From Paenibacillus sp. 1011MAR3C5 (GTDB lineage: Bacteria > Bacillota > Bacilli > Paenibacillales > Paenibacillaceae), in NCBI RefSeq assembly GCF_003591485.1, contig NZ_QZCF01000004.1, forward strand, positions 62,001 through 126,000: a stretch of DNA of 64,000 bases, read 5' to 3'. Of the stretch, positions 35,630-45,076 are shown in pieces. The stretch's first letter is position 1; every line of letters starts with the position of its first letter. Under the pieces are notes generated by a model. That model was not told the DNA's origin, did no database searches, and worked only from the letters and a program-made list of their open reading frames with translations. A program made the translations under genes and the position numbers.

Positions 35630-37006
35630 ATTGTTGTTCTTTATCTTTTATTACTAGGTGCATTAATCTACATTATCTTGCAAAAGAGGACAAACGCCGC
35701 GTTTCGGCAGGAATTGGAGAAGCTGGCTTACCGGGACAGCATTACCGATTTGCCTAACCGTCATGCGATGACGCGTTTTTTCGACAGCTATGAAGCGGAT
35801 GTCCCTGCAGGCGTTTTGTTTCTGGACTTGGACCACTTCAAGGCTGTTAACGATACATTAGGCCATCATATCGGCGACCTGCTCGTGAAGGAGGTTGGTA
35901 CCCGTCTCAAAGCTTTCATTGACGGGCCTCGCCAGCAAGTATTCAGAATCGGGGGAGACGAATTTCTCGTGGTGCTGCAAGCTGGGGACAAGGAAGGCGC
36001 AGAGCAGCTTGCCAAAGACATCTTTCATCATATGAAAGAGCCTTTCCTCATTGAGCAAAATGAACTCTATGTGACATGCAGTATCGGTATCAGTGTAGGT
36101 CCCGTTCGGGATCAGGAGCGTCTTACGCTGCTAAAGGCTGCTGATACCGCCATGTACCGGGCGAAGGCGCTTGGGAAGAATCAATATTGCTTCTATAACG
36201 AACAGATTGGTCATGCGCAGATTCGCCGGCTGGAGCTGGAGAAGGACTTGCGCCGGGCCTTCGAGCAGAAGCATTTTTTTTTGGTATATCAGCCGAAGTG
36301 GAACGTACAGACGAACAGCTTGTCCGGCTTTGAAGCATTCATACGGTGGAACCACAGCAGGCTGGGCGTCGTTCATCCGGATGAGTTCATCCCGGTTGCC
36401 GAGGAGAACGGACTCATCATGCCGCTAACGGAATGGACGCTGGAGGCCGCATGCTCCCAGTGCAAGGAATGGATGGACAAGGGCATTGACCAGCCGGTAG
36501 CCGTGAATGTATCACTCAGCCTGTTCCGTAATGACAGTCTGCTAGATACGATCAGAGCCGTGCTGACACAGACGGGGCTGCCGCCGGACCGGCTGGAGCT
36601 GGAGATTACGGAATCTGTCGTTCTGCACGATGTGAACGATATAATGAAGCAATTGACTGAAATCCGGGAGCTTGGGATCCGAATAGCGATGGATGACTTC
36701 GGAAGCGGCTATTCCGCGCTAGGCTTACTGGACCGGATCCCGATCGATTCGCTGAAACTGGATCGTATGTTCACAAGCGATATCGACAAGCCGGTCAAGC
36801 AAACGATGATTCAAGCGATCGTACTCATGGCGGAAAGCCTGAATGTTGAGGTTGTGGCCGAAGGCATCGAGGACCCGCAGCATATGGCACTGCTCCGGGA
36901 ATTAGGCTGCCATGTGATGCAGGGCTACTATTACAGCAAGCCGATGCAAGCATCCGCGATGGAGGATTGGCTGAATAACGCGGGGCGGACGGTTGACAAG
37001 ACATAG
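35630..37006 (+). CDS. GGDEF-EAL cyclic-di-GMP protein, probable ATT start
   Basis: About 458 residues: a single N-terminal membrane segment (VVLYLLLLGALIYIIL), a GGDEF domain (DLDHFKAVNDTLGHHIGD, FRIGGDEFLV about residue 110) and an EAL domain (SGFEAFIRWNH, so EAF in place of EAL; ELEITESVV; DDFGSGYSALG; DSLKLDR; VVAEGIED). The GGDEF site is complete. Codons for the membrane segment are open upstream of the first conventional start (TTG 35678), and no ATG, GTG or TTG occurs in that stretch. An ATT at 35630 lies nine bases after AAGGA and is the best start. It could instead be a mutated ATG. Confidence 0.8.
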   Translation: MVVLYLLLLGALIYIILQKRTNAAFRQELEKLAYRDSITDLPNRHAMTRFFDSYEADVPAGVLFLDLDHFKAVNDTLGHHIGDLLVKEVGTRLKAFIDGPRQQVFRIGGDEFLVVLQAGDKEGAEQLAKDIFHHMKEPFLIEQNELYVTCSIGISVGPVRDQERLTLLKAADTAMYRAKALGKNQYCFYNEQIGHAQIRRLELEKDLRRAFEQKHFFLVYQPKWNVQTNSLSGFEAFIRWNHSRLGVVHPDEFIPVAEENGLIMPLTEWTLEAACSQCKEWMDKGIDQPVAVNVSLSLFRNDSLLDTIRAVLTQTGLPPDRLELEITESVVLHDVNDIMKQLTEIRELGIRIAMDDFGSGYSALGLLDRIPIDSLKLDRMFTSDIDKPVKQTMIQAIVLMAESLNVEVVAEGIEDPQHMALLRELGCHVMQGYYYSKPMQASAMEDWLNNAGRTVDKT

Positions 37007-37031
37007 ATCTAGGATGAATGGGGAAATGAGG

Positions 37032-38351
37032 ATGAAGCGGATGATGTTTACGCGATTAGTCAATCGGGAAACCGCGATTGCAATCATCGGTCTCGGACAT
37101 ACCGGCTTGCCGATGGCGCTGGCCTTCTCGAAGCATGTGCCGGTCATCGGTTATGATGCCAATGCCGAACGAATTGAGCGCTATCGCCAGGGAATGGATA
37201 CAACAGGCGATGTAGGTTTTCAGGCTATTCGGGACAGTCAGGCGGAATTCACCTCGGATGAATCTCGGCTGGAGGAAGCGGATTTCTATATTATAACGGT
37301 TCCGACATCAACGGTACGCGGCCTTGCTCCTGATCTGTCTTCTGTCCTCGAAGCCACCCAGACCGTTGCCAGACGATTGAAGGTCGGAGCAATCGTCGTC
37401 TATGAAACCACCCTCTATCCGGGCATGATCGAGGAGGCTTGCATCCCCGTGCTGGAGGAAGTGTCCGGCCTGTTGTCCGGCGAGGAATTCAAGGTGGGAT
37501 GCTCGCCGGGAAGCGGCAGAGGGGACGAATACACAGAGACGGCCCGCAGGGCTGCGAAGAAGGTTGTCTCCGGCATGGATGACGAGACGCTGGATATCGT
37601 GGCTAGCGTATACAGCATCATTGCAGATGGAGGCGTATTCCGCGCAGGCAGCATGAAAGCGGCCGAACTGGCGCAAGCCATCGGGAAAGCTCGAAGTGAT
37701 CTTCACTTGGCCTTTATGAACGAGCTGTCTATGCTGTGCCATCGGCTGGGAATCGATACGAACGCGGCCCTGGAGGCGGCTGGCGTATATGAGGAGGAGC
37801 TTCCCATCCGTCCCGGATTGTCTGGCGTACAGAGCGAAGCCGCCGATGCCGATCTGCTGCGGCACGCCGAGGCGGCCGGCTATGCCTTTCCTCTTCTGCG
37901 GGCTGGCAGGCATATTAACGATGGCATGGGCAGATATATTGCCCAGCAATTCATTAAGCAGCTGACGGGACTCCGAATGGATATCCGTTTTGCGAGAGTA
38001 GGCATTATCGGATTTGCCACGCTTGTGAATAACCCCGACATTCGCCATACGCAGGTGTCTGATATTGTGGATGAGCTGCAGCAATACGGGATTTATCCCA
38101 TTATTGTCGATCCGCTTGTGGACAGCCGGCTGGCGTATGAGCAATACGGCGTAGAGCTGTCCGATCTATCCGCTCTTCATCATCTGAATGCCGTGCTTGT
38201 GGCAACGCCGCACCAGATGATCGCCGATATGGACGTTATGGACTTCGACAAGCTGTTCGGGGACAGCCAGAAGAAGCTGCTTTGCGATGTGAAGGGGATA
38301 TACAATAGAGAGGAATTCGAGTCGCAAGGCTACCGGTACTGGAGCTTGTAA
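37032..38351 (+). CDS. Nucleotide-sugar dehydrogenase homologue lacking the catalytic Cys motif
   Basis: 439 residues of the UDP-GlcA/ManNAc/GDP-Man dehydrogenase family. NAD-binding IAIIGLGHTGLPMALAFSKH (about residue 17), TVPTSTV, ETTLYPGMIEEACIPVLEE, KVVSGMDDETL and GRHINDGMGRYI are family-like. The usual active-site segment GGHCIGVDPYY is replaced by SGVQSEAADADLL, and the ENTFR-type helix by GKARSDLHLAF. The nucleophilic Cys and a conserved Asn are therefore missing, and two-step oxidation to a uronic acid is not expected. ATG 37032 has GGGGA seven bases upstream. Its start region follows the GGDEF-EAL stop by 25 bp, so the two are probably co-transcribed. Confidence 0.82.
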   Translation: MKRMMFTRLVNRETAIAIIGLGHTGLPMALAFSKHVPVIGYDANAERIERYRQGMDTTGDVGFQAIRDSQAEFTSDESRLEEADFYIITVPTSTVRGLAPDLSSVLEATQTVARRLKVGAIVVYETTLYPGMIEEACIPVLEEVSGLLSGEEFKVGCSPGSGRGDEYTETARRAAKKVVSGMDDETLDIVASVYSIIADGGVFRAGSMKAAELAQAIGKARSDLHLAFMNELSMLCHRLGIDTNAALEAAGVYEEELPIRPGLSGVQSEAADADLLRHAEAAGYAFPLLRAGRHINDGMGRYIAQQFIKQLTGLRMDIRFARVGIIGFATLVNNPDIRHTQVSDIVDELQQYGIYPIIVDPLVDSRLAYEQYGVELSDLSALHHLNAVLVATPHQMIADMDVMDFDKLFGDSQKKLLCDVKGIYNREEFESQGYRYWSL

Positions 38352-38400
38352 GTCTAGACGATTGCGCGCCCGATGATCGAGCTGAAGAGATTTAATAGAA

Positions 38401-38436
38401 GGGCCAAGTCCGATTGCTCTGGGCTTGGCCTTTTTC
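38401..38436 (+). terminator. Terminator after the dehydrogenase-like gene
   Basis: GGCCAAG (38402-38408) pairs with CTTGGCC (38424-38430), then TTTTT. Confidence 0.88.
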
Positions 38437-38511
38437 TATGGTACAATGAACGGAAATAGGTCCCATTAAGCGGATCATGACAAGAAGATGACAGCGATCG
38501 GGAGGTCGGAC

Positions 38512-38766
38512 ATGAGCGCAACACCGGATGAAATAGCAAGATGGATGTTCAGCGAGATGAAAAATACGGGTGTGCTTTATCAGGCTGCGGCTGTTGAGCA
38601 TATTCGGGCGCATTACGGAGAGGCCTATATTTATGTGAATGAGAATGGTCATGCGTCGATCGATAAGGAGATCAAGAAGACGTTCAAGAAGCTGCATGGC
38701 GGCAAAGCGGCATGGGACCGCGACGCATTCTTCTGGGGCTGGACTTCGGCGATTAAGGAAGACTGA
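38512..38766 (+). CDS. DUF6953-like small protein
   Basis: 84 residues beginning MSATPDEIARWMFSEMKNTG; pattern ARWMFSEMK, YQAAAVEHIRAHYGEAYIYV and IKKTFKKL matches small Bacillales proteins of the DUF6953 type as I recall them. ATG 38512 has GGAGGTCGG upstream. Function unknown. The 3' end overlaps the convergent DoxX gene by 14 bp. Confidence 0.75.
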   Translation: MSATPDEIARWMFSEMKNTGVLYQAAAVEHIRAHYGEAYIYVNENGHASIDKEIKKTFKKLHGGKAAWDRDAFFWGWTSAIKED

Positions 38767-39322
38767 CGCCGACAGGCTGCAGCGCCTCTTCGGACACTTC
38801 GGACAAGGCGGGAGCGGCCGGTTGCTTGCCGCTTCTTTTGCTTTTCAGCAGACGATGCAGGGTGAGCACATGGGCTTTCTCCAGGTTCATCATAATGCCA
38901 AAAGCGCTTGTATAAAGCGTCAAGCTAATGATGTTCATATTGCCGGACAAAATGAAGTTGATATGCATGAACATGCAGATGAGGACGGATGGCAGAATCC
39001 AGACGCCAAGGATGAGAAAGACGCCGAGAATGACTTGGACAGCGGGAATGATGTAGTTGAAGGGCAATACTTCGTTCAGGCAGAAGTGCTCAATGAAGGT
39101 TTTGTAGAACTCTGGAACATTGGGCTTTAATAGAGCGGCGTTGAAGTAGTCAGTCAGGAACTGCCCCGGATACTGGTACCAGGACGCTTCTCCGGCTTTC
39201 CCCGACATTTTGGTCAGGCCTGCCATCAGCCATCCGAATCCAAACAGGACTCTCATCAGCGTCACGAGCAGTTGGTACGAGGACGACCATAGCTTAGTCT
39301 TATTCTGTTTTATACGAATCAC
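38753..39322 (-). CDS. DoxX-family membrane protein
   Basis: 189 residues with four membrane helices. VLFGFGWLMAGLTKMSG at the N-terminus and VILGVFLILGVWILPSVL in the third helix are typical of DoxX/TQO-small-subunit-like proteins, often tied to redox or thiol metabolism. The start is GTG 39322 behind AGGGGGG. The C-terminal tail is charged and probably cytoplasmic. The specific role is unknown. The 306-bp gap to 39629 contains no gene I can see. Confidence 0.85.
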   Translation of the reverse strand: MIRIKQNKTKLWSSSYQLLVTLMRVLFGFGWLMAGLTKMSGKAGEASWYQYPGQFLTDYFNAALLKPNVPEFYKTFIEHFCLNEVLPFNYIIPAVQVILGVFLILGVWILPSVLICMFMHINFILSGNMNIISLTLYTSAFGIMMNLEKAHVLTLHRLLKSKRSGKQPAAPALSEVSEEALQPVGVSLP

Positions 39323-39628
39323 ATGAATCCCCCCTAATCAAATATTCGACAGCAGTTGCGGTCAGCTTGCGGAATGGTGAAGCGAGTTGCGAGGTTTAGC
39401 GAAGGTCGTCGTAAGCGCTCTCTATTTACTACTACATTCTACAAAAATAACCAAACCTTGTATTTGGGCCGATTAGTATGTTTTTTGCGCAAGAAGTGGG
39501 ACTTTAGATCGTTTTTTATGTAGATTTTGTAAGAATATGAGCTCGAAAGGGCTCGTTTGAACAGGTTGACTGTTTTTTGGGAGCATACGGGCGTGTTTTC
39601 CATTACGTATTAAAGGGGGGAGCGCAAG

Positions 39629-41104
39629 ATGATTCCGAAGGATATGCCAGAGAACCATGGCCTGTCTTCACAAGATTTGCTTGCATTTTTTCGTAAAATC
39701 GAGAGTCTTGACCTCGCTGTGAACGGCTTCATGCTGCTGCAAGACGGGAAGGCAACAGCCGAGTTTTGGCGGGAGCCTTATCGAAAGGATAGCGAGCAGG
39801 TCCTGTTTTCGCTGAGCAAAAGCTTTACTTCTATTGCGATTGGCATCGCCTGGGATGAGGGATACCTCAGCTTGGATGATCAGGTGGCGGCCTTCTTTCC
39901 GGATAAACGGCCTGATCCTGTATCACCGCATTTGGAGAAGATGACGATTCACCATCTGCTGTCGATGAATGCAGGGCATCAAGCCAATATTTACGAAGCG
40001 GTCGTGAAGCAGCAGGATTGGGTGAAGGCCTTTCTTTCGCTTGAGGTGGAGCATGAGCCGGGGAGCTATTATCAATACAGTACACCGGCTGCGTATATGC
40101 TCTCGGCTATTCTGCAGCGTGCAACGGGTGAAGGTTTGGTCGACTTCCTGATGCCGAGATTGTTCGAGCCGCTGGGCATTCCGAGACCTTCTTGGGAGAC
40201 CTGTCCGCTGGGCATTGCAGCAGGAGGGATGGGACTTAGCTTATCAGCAGAAGGCGTCGCTAAATTCGGATTGATGTTGCTGCATAAGGGGTCGTTCGAG
40301 GGACGAAGAATCGTATCGGAGCGGTATATTGAATTAGCGGTAGCTGAACATAGCGACAATCGCAAGGAAGGCGCCCCTATCGATGCGGCTCAAGGCTATG
40401 GCTATCAATTTCATAGATGCCGGCGCGGCTGTTATCGAGGCGACGGAGCGTTCGGCCAGCTTTGCTTTGTTGCGCCGCAGCATAATCTGGTCATTGCGGC
40501 GAATTGCAGCTTTCCTTCGATGAGGCCACTACACACTTTATTGGACCTTATCTATGAACATATTATCGACCAGCTAGACGCTAACGCTTCTCTGCCAACA
40601 GTAGAAGGAGCAGAGATGAGTTTTAGGTTTAAGAGACAGTCCGCGGTGTTGCCAGCTGCTGTAGCTTCGGAGAATCATCCTTATTGGAGTAGGGTGAGCA
40701 AGAGCTACCGGATGGCGGATAATCCGAATGGCGTGGAGCAGATGATCATCAGCTTGAATCATGATGAGCTTGAGCTTAGGCTCCATTATAGGGATGGCCG
40801 TGAACAATCGCTGCCTTTTCATTTCAGCCAGCCGGTAGAGGCTGAGACCGTCTTCTGGAAGGACCTTTGTTTGCATATGCAGAAGGTGGTTACGTATGCT
40901 GCTTGGAGAGATAACACCACATTGCAGCTAACTATGTACTATATTGAAACTCCTTATGTGGTTGACTATACAATCAGGCTGGATGAAGTGTCTATTGATG
41001 TTCAATTTGATATCAATGTCTCGATGAATTTGAGCGGGTATCATATGACGGGAAGCTTGGAGACAGGCCATCAGGAAAACTTACATCTAGCGAGAAGGCA
41101 GTGA
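39629..41104 (+). CDS. Serine hydrolase of the beta-lactamase/PBP4* family
   Basis: 491 residues. Beta-lactamase class C fold: SxxK motif FSLSKSFTS (Ser about residue 62) and a Tyr motif YQYSTPAAYML in which the usual YxN reads YST. The third motif is likely RGDGAFGQL. There is no signal peptide, so the enzyme is cytoplasmic. A C-terminal beta-domain of about 170 residues follows the catalytic part. Members include esterases and D-amino-acid peptidases; antibiotic resistance should not be inferred. AAAGGGGGGAG precedes the ATG. An EamA transporter begins 4 bp after the stop, so they form an operon. Confidence 0.87.
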   Translation: MIPKDMPENHGLSSQDLLAFFRKIESLDLAVNGFMLLQDGKATAEFWREPYRKDSEQVLFSLSKSFTSIAIGIAWDEGYLSLDDQVAAFFPDKRPDPVSPHLEKMTIHHLLSMNAGHQANIYEAVVKQQDWVKAFLSLEVEHEPGSYYQYSTPAAYMLSAILQRATGEGLVDFLMPRLFEPLGIPRPSWETCPLGIAAGGMGLSLSAEGVAKFGLMLLHKGSFEGRRIVSERYIELAVAEHSDNRKEGAPIDAAQGYGYQFHRCRRGCYRGDGAFGQLCFVAPQHNLVIAANCSFPSMRPLHTLLDLIYEHIIDQLDANASLPTVEGAEMSFRFKRQSAVLPAAVASENHPYWSRVSKSYRMADNPNGVEQMIISLNHDELELRLHYRDGREQSLPFHFSQPVEAETVFWKDLCLHMQKVVTYAAWRDNTTLQLTMYYIETPYVVDYTIRLDEVSIDVQFDINVSMNLSGYHMTGSLETGHQENLHLARRQ

Positions 41105-41108
41105 AATA

Positions 41109-41957
41109 ATGGTTGGATTAGCATTTGCATTAGTGCTGGGTTCTGGATTTGTTCATTCCATCTGGAACTTGTATACGAAAAAAAGCATGAATAAAATCGT
41201 GTTTCTGTGGCTCTGTCAAATCATTTCGGTCATCGTTCTGATGCCATGGGCGATTATCGAGTGGGATGTCTCGCAGTTCTCAGGCGCGGCTTTCCTTCTG
41301 ATGCTGGCTTCCGTAGCTTTGCACGGGATGTATATCACCTTGCTTGCCGCAACCTATACGATAGGGGACCTGTCGCAAGTTTATCCCATTATGAGAGGAA
41401 CGAGCCCGCTGCTGGTGCCGCTTATGGCGGTCGTATTTCTGAATGAGTCGCTTAGTCCGATGGGATGGGTTGGGGTGGTCACAATTGTGGCCGGCATCCT
41501 GTTCTTGAGCGAAATCAAGCTGAAGCGGGTACAGGGAACATCGGCGAAAGCTCCGCTGCTCGCCCTGTCTGTCGGGCTTTGCATCGCCGGTTATATTGTG
41601 ATAGATAAGATGGCGCTGGACTACTTCCCCGCCGTCATCGTACTTCAGGCTACTAATGTTGGCAATGTCCTGGTGCTGACCTGGTCCGCGCTTCGTTCCC
41701 GTGCGATCGGACAGGAGCTGCGCGTCAATTGGAAGCCGATGCTGCTTGGAGGCTTGCTTGCTCCAGGCGGATATCTGCTGTTCTTATTTGCGGTATCTTT
41801 TGCGCCGGTGGCGCAGCTAGCCCCCATGCGGGAGATCGGGACGGTCTTCGGAACGCTGCTGGGCATATTTATATTACGTGAGCAGCAAGGGCAGAGGCGA
41901 ATCATTACTTCTATTTTGATTACAGCGGGGATTATCATCCTTGGCCTTTGGGGATAG
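41109..41957 (+). CDS. EamA-family (DMT) transporter
   Basis: 282 residues, ten hydrophobic segments in two EamA repeats (first LALVLGSGFVHSIWNLYTKK; second APLLALSVGLCIAGYIVIDK). The drug/metabolite transporter superfamily exports small metabolites such as amino acids. It follows the serine hydrolase by 4 bp, so it may export the product of that enzyme (inference). Confidence 0.9.
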   Translation: MVGLAFALVLGSGFVHSIWNLYTKKSMNKIVFLWLCQIISVIVLMPWAIIEWDVSQFSGAAFLLMLASVALHGMYITLLAATYTIGDLSQVYPIMRGTSPLLVPLMAVVFLNESLSPMGWVGVVTIVAGILFLSEIKLKRVQGTSAKAPLLALSVGLCIAGYIVIDKMALDYFPAVIVLQATNVGNVLVLTWSALRSRAIGQELRVNWKPMLLGGLLAPGGYLLFLFAVSFAPVAQLAPMREIGTVFGTLLGIFILREQQGQRRIITSILITAGIIILGLWG

Positions 41958-42050
41958 ACAACGGCTTCGCTGCAATATTTTCGGGGAAATAGGGTATAAG
42001 GGTAAAGAGGTATGTTTTCATTGCAAGCAGGATGGGAGGTGGCTGGGCCA

Positions 42051-43409
42051 TTGATTATGAATCTTAGCGATACAGAGCTTGACTTGCTCGTCCAGAATGC
42101 GATTAAAGAAGGAGACCGGGCGAAAGTCCAGAGCGTTGCGGAGGAGCTGCAGCCGTACGATATGGCGGCCGTCTATGGTCGTCTGCCGGATAAGTTCCGC
42201 GCCGGATTCGTTATCTATATGACCATTGAGCAGTTGACTGCAATGGTCGGCGAGATGGAGCAGGGGCAGCAGGTTGAGGTGTTTGCGCTGCTTGGCGTGG
42301 AGCGGACGGCGGAGCTGATGGACCGGATGGACAATGATGACCTTGCCGTCCTGCTCGGAGGTTTGTCCGAGGAGCGGAAGAAGTCGTTCCTGGACTACAT
42401 GAAGAAGGAAGAAGTTATCGCGGTACAACACTTGATGGCTTATGCGCCGGAGACGGCGGGCCGGATCATGACGAACCGTTATGTCTGGATACCGAGTCAT
42501 TATAATGTACGCGATACGGTCGATAAGCTGAAGGATTTCGCTGAGATTGCGGAGTCGATCAACTATCTCTACGTCGTGGATGAGAAGAAGAAGCTTATCG
42601 GCGTCGTATCGTACCGCGATTTGATCCTGGCGGAGATCGGCGATCAGATTACGGATATTATGTATGAGCGGGTCATTGCTGTTCCGGTCGATATGGACCA
42701 AGAGGAAGTAGCCCGCCGGATCGAAAGGTATAACTTTCTTGCCATTCCCGTTGTGGAAGAGGACGGCGTGCTTGTCGGTATCGTCACGGTCGATGATATT
42801 ATCGACGTCGTGATCCGGGAGGCATCGGAGGATATTGCGAAGATGTCCGCATCGGGCAAGTCGATCGACTTCGATACAAAGGCCCATGTGGCAGCATACC
42901 GAAGGCTGCCTTGGCTGATTCTTCTCTTGCTGATTGGCATCCTGTCAGGGACGATTATTAGCCGGTTCGAGGAGACGCTGGATAAAGTGGTAGCGCTGGC
43001 TTTCTTCATGCCGATGATAGCAGGGATGACAGGAAATACGGGAACACAATCGCTGGCGGTTGTCGTTCGCGGCTTGACGACGAAGGAAGTGACCAGCGGC
43101 GTCGTCCGAAGGCTGGTGTGGCGCGAGCTGATGGTCGGGCTGATGATCGGCGGCATCTGCGGCGTGCTGATCTCCATCATTGCGTACATCTGGCAAGGAA
43201 GTCCCATTCTGGGCCTTGTGGTTGGCGCTTCGCTTGTCATGACCCTTATTATAGGCACACTGGCGGGCACGGTTATTCCGCTGATGCTGTATAAGCTGAA
43301 GGTTGACCCCGCTGTAGCGTCAGGTCCGCTCATTACAACGCTTAACGATATTTTGTCTTTGCTGATTTACTTTGGCATTGCCACAGCGTTCCTGGAGTAC
43401 TTGATCTAA
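42051..43409 (+). CDS. mgtE: Magnesium transporter MgtE
   Basis: About 453 residues: cytoplasmic MgtE N domain (about 1-120), two CBS domains (about 125-250; TNRYVWIPSHYNVRDTVDKL, YRDLILAE, VGIVTVDDIIDVVI) and five membrane helices with the pore region MPMIAGMTGNTGTQSLAVVV (about 330). It carries Mg2+ inward and the cytoplasmic domains close the channel when Mg2+ is high. The TTG at 42051 is chosen because GGAGGTGG lies eight bases upstream; ATG 42012 and ATG 42057 are alternatives. No M-box leader is visible. Confidence 0.92.
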   Translation: MIMNLSDTELDLLVQNAIKEGDRAKVQSVAEELQPYDMAAVYGRLPDKFRAGFVIYMTIEQLTAMVGEMEQGQQVEVFALLGVERTAELMDRMDNDDLAVLLGGLSEERKKSFLDYMKKEEVIAVQHLMAYAPETAGRIMTNRYVWIPSHYNVRDTVDKLKDFAEIAESINYLYVVDEKKKLIGVVSYRDLILAEIGDQITDIMYERVIAVPVDMDQEEVARRIERYNFLAIPVVEEDGVLVGIVTVDDIIDVVIREASEDIAKMSASGKSIDFDTKAHVAAYRRLPWLILLLLIGILSGTIISRFEETLDKVVALAFFMPMIAGMTGNTGTQSLAVVVRGLTTKEVTSGVVRRLVWRELMVGLMIGGICGVLISIIAYIWQGSPILGLVVGASLVMTLIIGTLAGTVIPLMLYKLKVDPAVASGPLITTLNDILSLLIYFGIATAFLEYLI

Positions 43410-43480
43410 CGAGGGCTGGCTCTGTCATTGAGCATCACCTTAACCATGCAACCTCATGAACGTTCATAAAAAGGAATAAG

Positions 43481-43520
43481 AGACTCCAAATCACGCAGAA
43501 GTGGTTTGGAGTCTCTTTCG
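43481..43520. terminator. Bidirectional terminator between mgtE and fchA
   Basis: GAGACTCCAAATCAC (43481-43495) pairs with GTGGTTTGGAGTCTC (43502-43516), one G-U pair, then TTTC. Confidence 0.85.
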
Positions 43521-43545
43521 CATATCGGTATGCCATGACGCTTCG

Positions 43546-44175
43546 TTACATTCTCTGGCGGGCTGTATGCAGAATAGCCTTGCTTCGCCTCTCCGTCTCG
43601 TCCATAAGCGCAGCAGCCTGCTCTGCATAACGGTTCTTTATAGCCGACTCCGGCATGGAACGGAGATTAATCTCCACGGTGAGCAGGGCGGAACGCGCTG
43701 CCGCCTCGAACAAAATAGCGCCGATGCCAAGGTCGGAGATGACATGCTTGTTGGCAGAGTCGGCAATTGCGGCAGTGCTGATTATGCCGTCCCGGCATAA
43801 TCTCATCAGGCGAAGCGGAACCTCAATCGCGTGTATGGTCGCTGACTCCAGGGCAAGCTTGCGCGAAGCCTTCTCGTCTTCTGTCGATTTTGGCAGCTTT
43901 AGTGCCGTCATATAGCCGTTGAACGACTCAATATCGGCATGAAGCAGCTCCTCTGATGCTGTGGACAGGTATCGCATCTTCGATAGCGTCTCCTGAATTT
44001 GCGCTTCATGGGCAGCAAATTTCTCGCCTTGGGACAAACTGCCGGCCATCGCCGTCATGGAGGCGCCGAGCGCTGCGACTAACGCGGCCACGCTGCCGCC
44101 GCCGGGAGTAGGATCGGAGCTCCCCGCTTGGTGCAGGAAGCGGTGGATGGAATCATCCCACGATACGCTGCTCAT
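43546..44175 (-). CDS. fchA: Formimidoyl-/methenyl-THF cyclodeaminase-cyclohydrolase family
   Basis: 209 residues. N-terminal DPTPGGGSVAALVAALGASMTAM is the signature of the FTCD_C/FchA family, helical enzymes acting on formimido- or methenyl-tetrahydrofolate. The start overlaps the folD stop by 4 bp. With FolD upstream it belongs to one-carbon metabolism; both genes are read from a ZTP-riboswitch leader. I cannot separate cyclodeaminase from cyclohydrolase activity by sequence. Confidence 0.88.
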   Translation of the reverse strand: MSSVSWDDSIHRFLHQAGSSDPTPGGGSVAALVAALGASMTAMAGSLSQGEKFAAHEAQIQETLSKMRYLSTASEELLHADIESFNGYMTALKLPKSTEDEKASRKLALESATIHAIEVPLRLMRLCRDGIISTAAIADSANKHVISDLGIGAILFEAAARSALLTVEINLRSMPESAIKNRYAEQAAALMDETERRSKAILHTARQRM

Positions 44176-45032
44176 AGCTGTTCCTCCCTTCCTTGTTGGA
44201 TGCGAATGGCTTTCATCAGGTTTTGAAACAGGATGGCTGTGGTCAGTGTGCCTACTCCGCCCGGCACCGGGGATACGGCAGTGACATAGGCGTCAAGATC
44301 GGCTGCTCCGTCGCCGGTAATACGGCCGTCCTCCGTTTCATTGATGCCGGCGTCCACGACGATCAGTCTGTCATGGACCATGGCCGAGGTGATTCGGTTT
44401 GGCCTGCCAACAGCCAGAAAAGCAATATCTGCATGGCTCAAATGGGAAGCAATGTCAGGTGTGCGGGAATGGCAGACGGTGACCGTAGACTGCTCGCGCT
44501 GAAGCAAGTGGAATAGAGGGAGACCGACGGTCTGGCCTCTTCCGACCAATGTGACGTTTTTGCCTTCCAAAGCGAAGCCGTAGTGCTTCAGCAGATAGAT
44601 GCAGGCTTGGGGGGTGGCGGGATACAGGCCTGGCTCTCCCGTCATCGTCGCCAATTTGTTCTGCGGCGTTACACCGTCGATGTCTTTGCTTGGCCGAATC
44701 TCCCGCTCGACCTTTCTTGCCGAGATATGCTGCGGCAGAGGGAGCTCCAGCATGATGCCGTGAACGGATGCGTCCTCGTTCAGCTGGCGGACGAGCGCCA
44801 TGATTTCGGCTTCTTCTGCGTCGGCTTGGAATGCATGAAGGCAGAAGGATACGCCAAGCCGCTCGGCGATCCTGCGCTTTGCTTCTGCATAATAAGCGGA
44901 AGCGGGGTCTCCATCGACAATAATCGCAGCAAGATGGGGCGTAATGCCTTCCATGCCAAGGGCACTCACCTCAGCCATAATTTCCGTGTTGATTCGATTC
45001 GCAGCTTCCTTGGCTTTCATCAGCAATGCCAT
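44172..45032 (-). CDS. folD: Methylene-THF dehydrogenase / methenyl-THF cyclohydrolase
   Basis: 286 residues, the usual FolD length. Motifs: YYAEAKRRIAERLGV (catalytic Tyr-Lys region differs little from the usual YxxxK), HGIMLELPLPQHI, KDIDGVTPQN, ATPQACIYLLKHYG, VTLVGRGQTVGLPL (NADP site) and PVPGGVGTLTTAILFQN. It provides 10-formyl-THF for purine synthesis. GAGGAGG precedes the ATG. The leader carries a ZTP riboswitch, which fits the need to raise 10-formyl-THF when ZTP builds up. Confidence 0.95.
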   Translation of the reverse strand: MALLMKAKEAANRINTEIMAEVSALGMEGITPHLAAIIVDGDPASAYYAEAKRRIAERLGVSFCLHAFQADAEEAEIMALVRQLNEDASVHGIMLELPLPQHISARKVEREIRPSKDIDGVTPQNKLATMTGEPGLYPATPQACIYLLKHYGFALEGKNVTLVGRGQTVGLPLFHLLQREQSTVTVCHSRTPDIASHLSHADIAFLAVGRPNRITSAMVHDRLIVVDAGINETEDGRITGDGAADLDAYVTAVSPVPGGVGTLTTAILFQNLMKAIRIQQGREEQL

Positions 45033-45076
45033 GCTTGCATCCTCCTCAGCGGGTAATTTTCGAAAAAAATGAAAAA

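Noticed and set aside
41958..42050. M-box magnesium riboswitch before mgtE
   Set aside because: The gap to the preceding gene is too short and no conserved M-box elements are visible.
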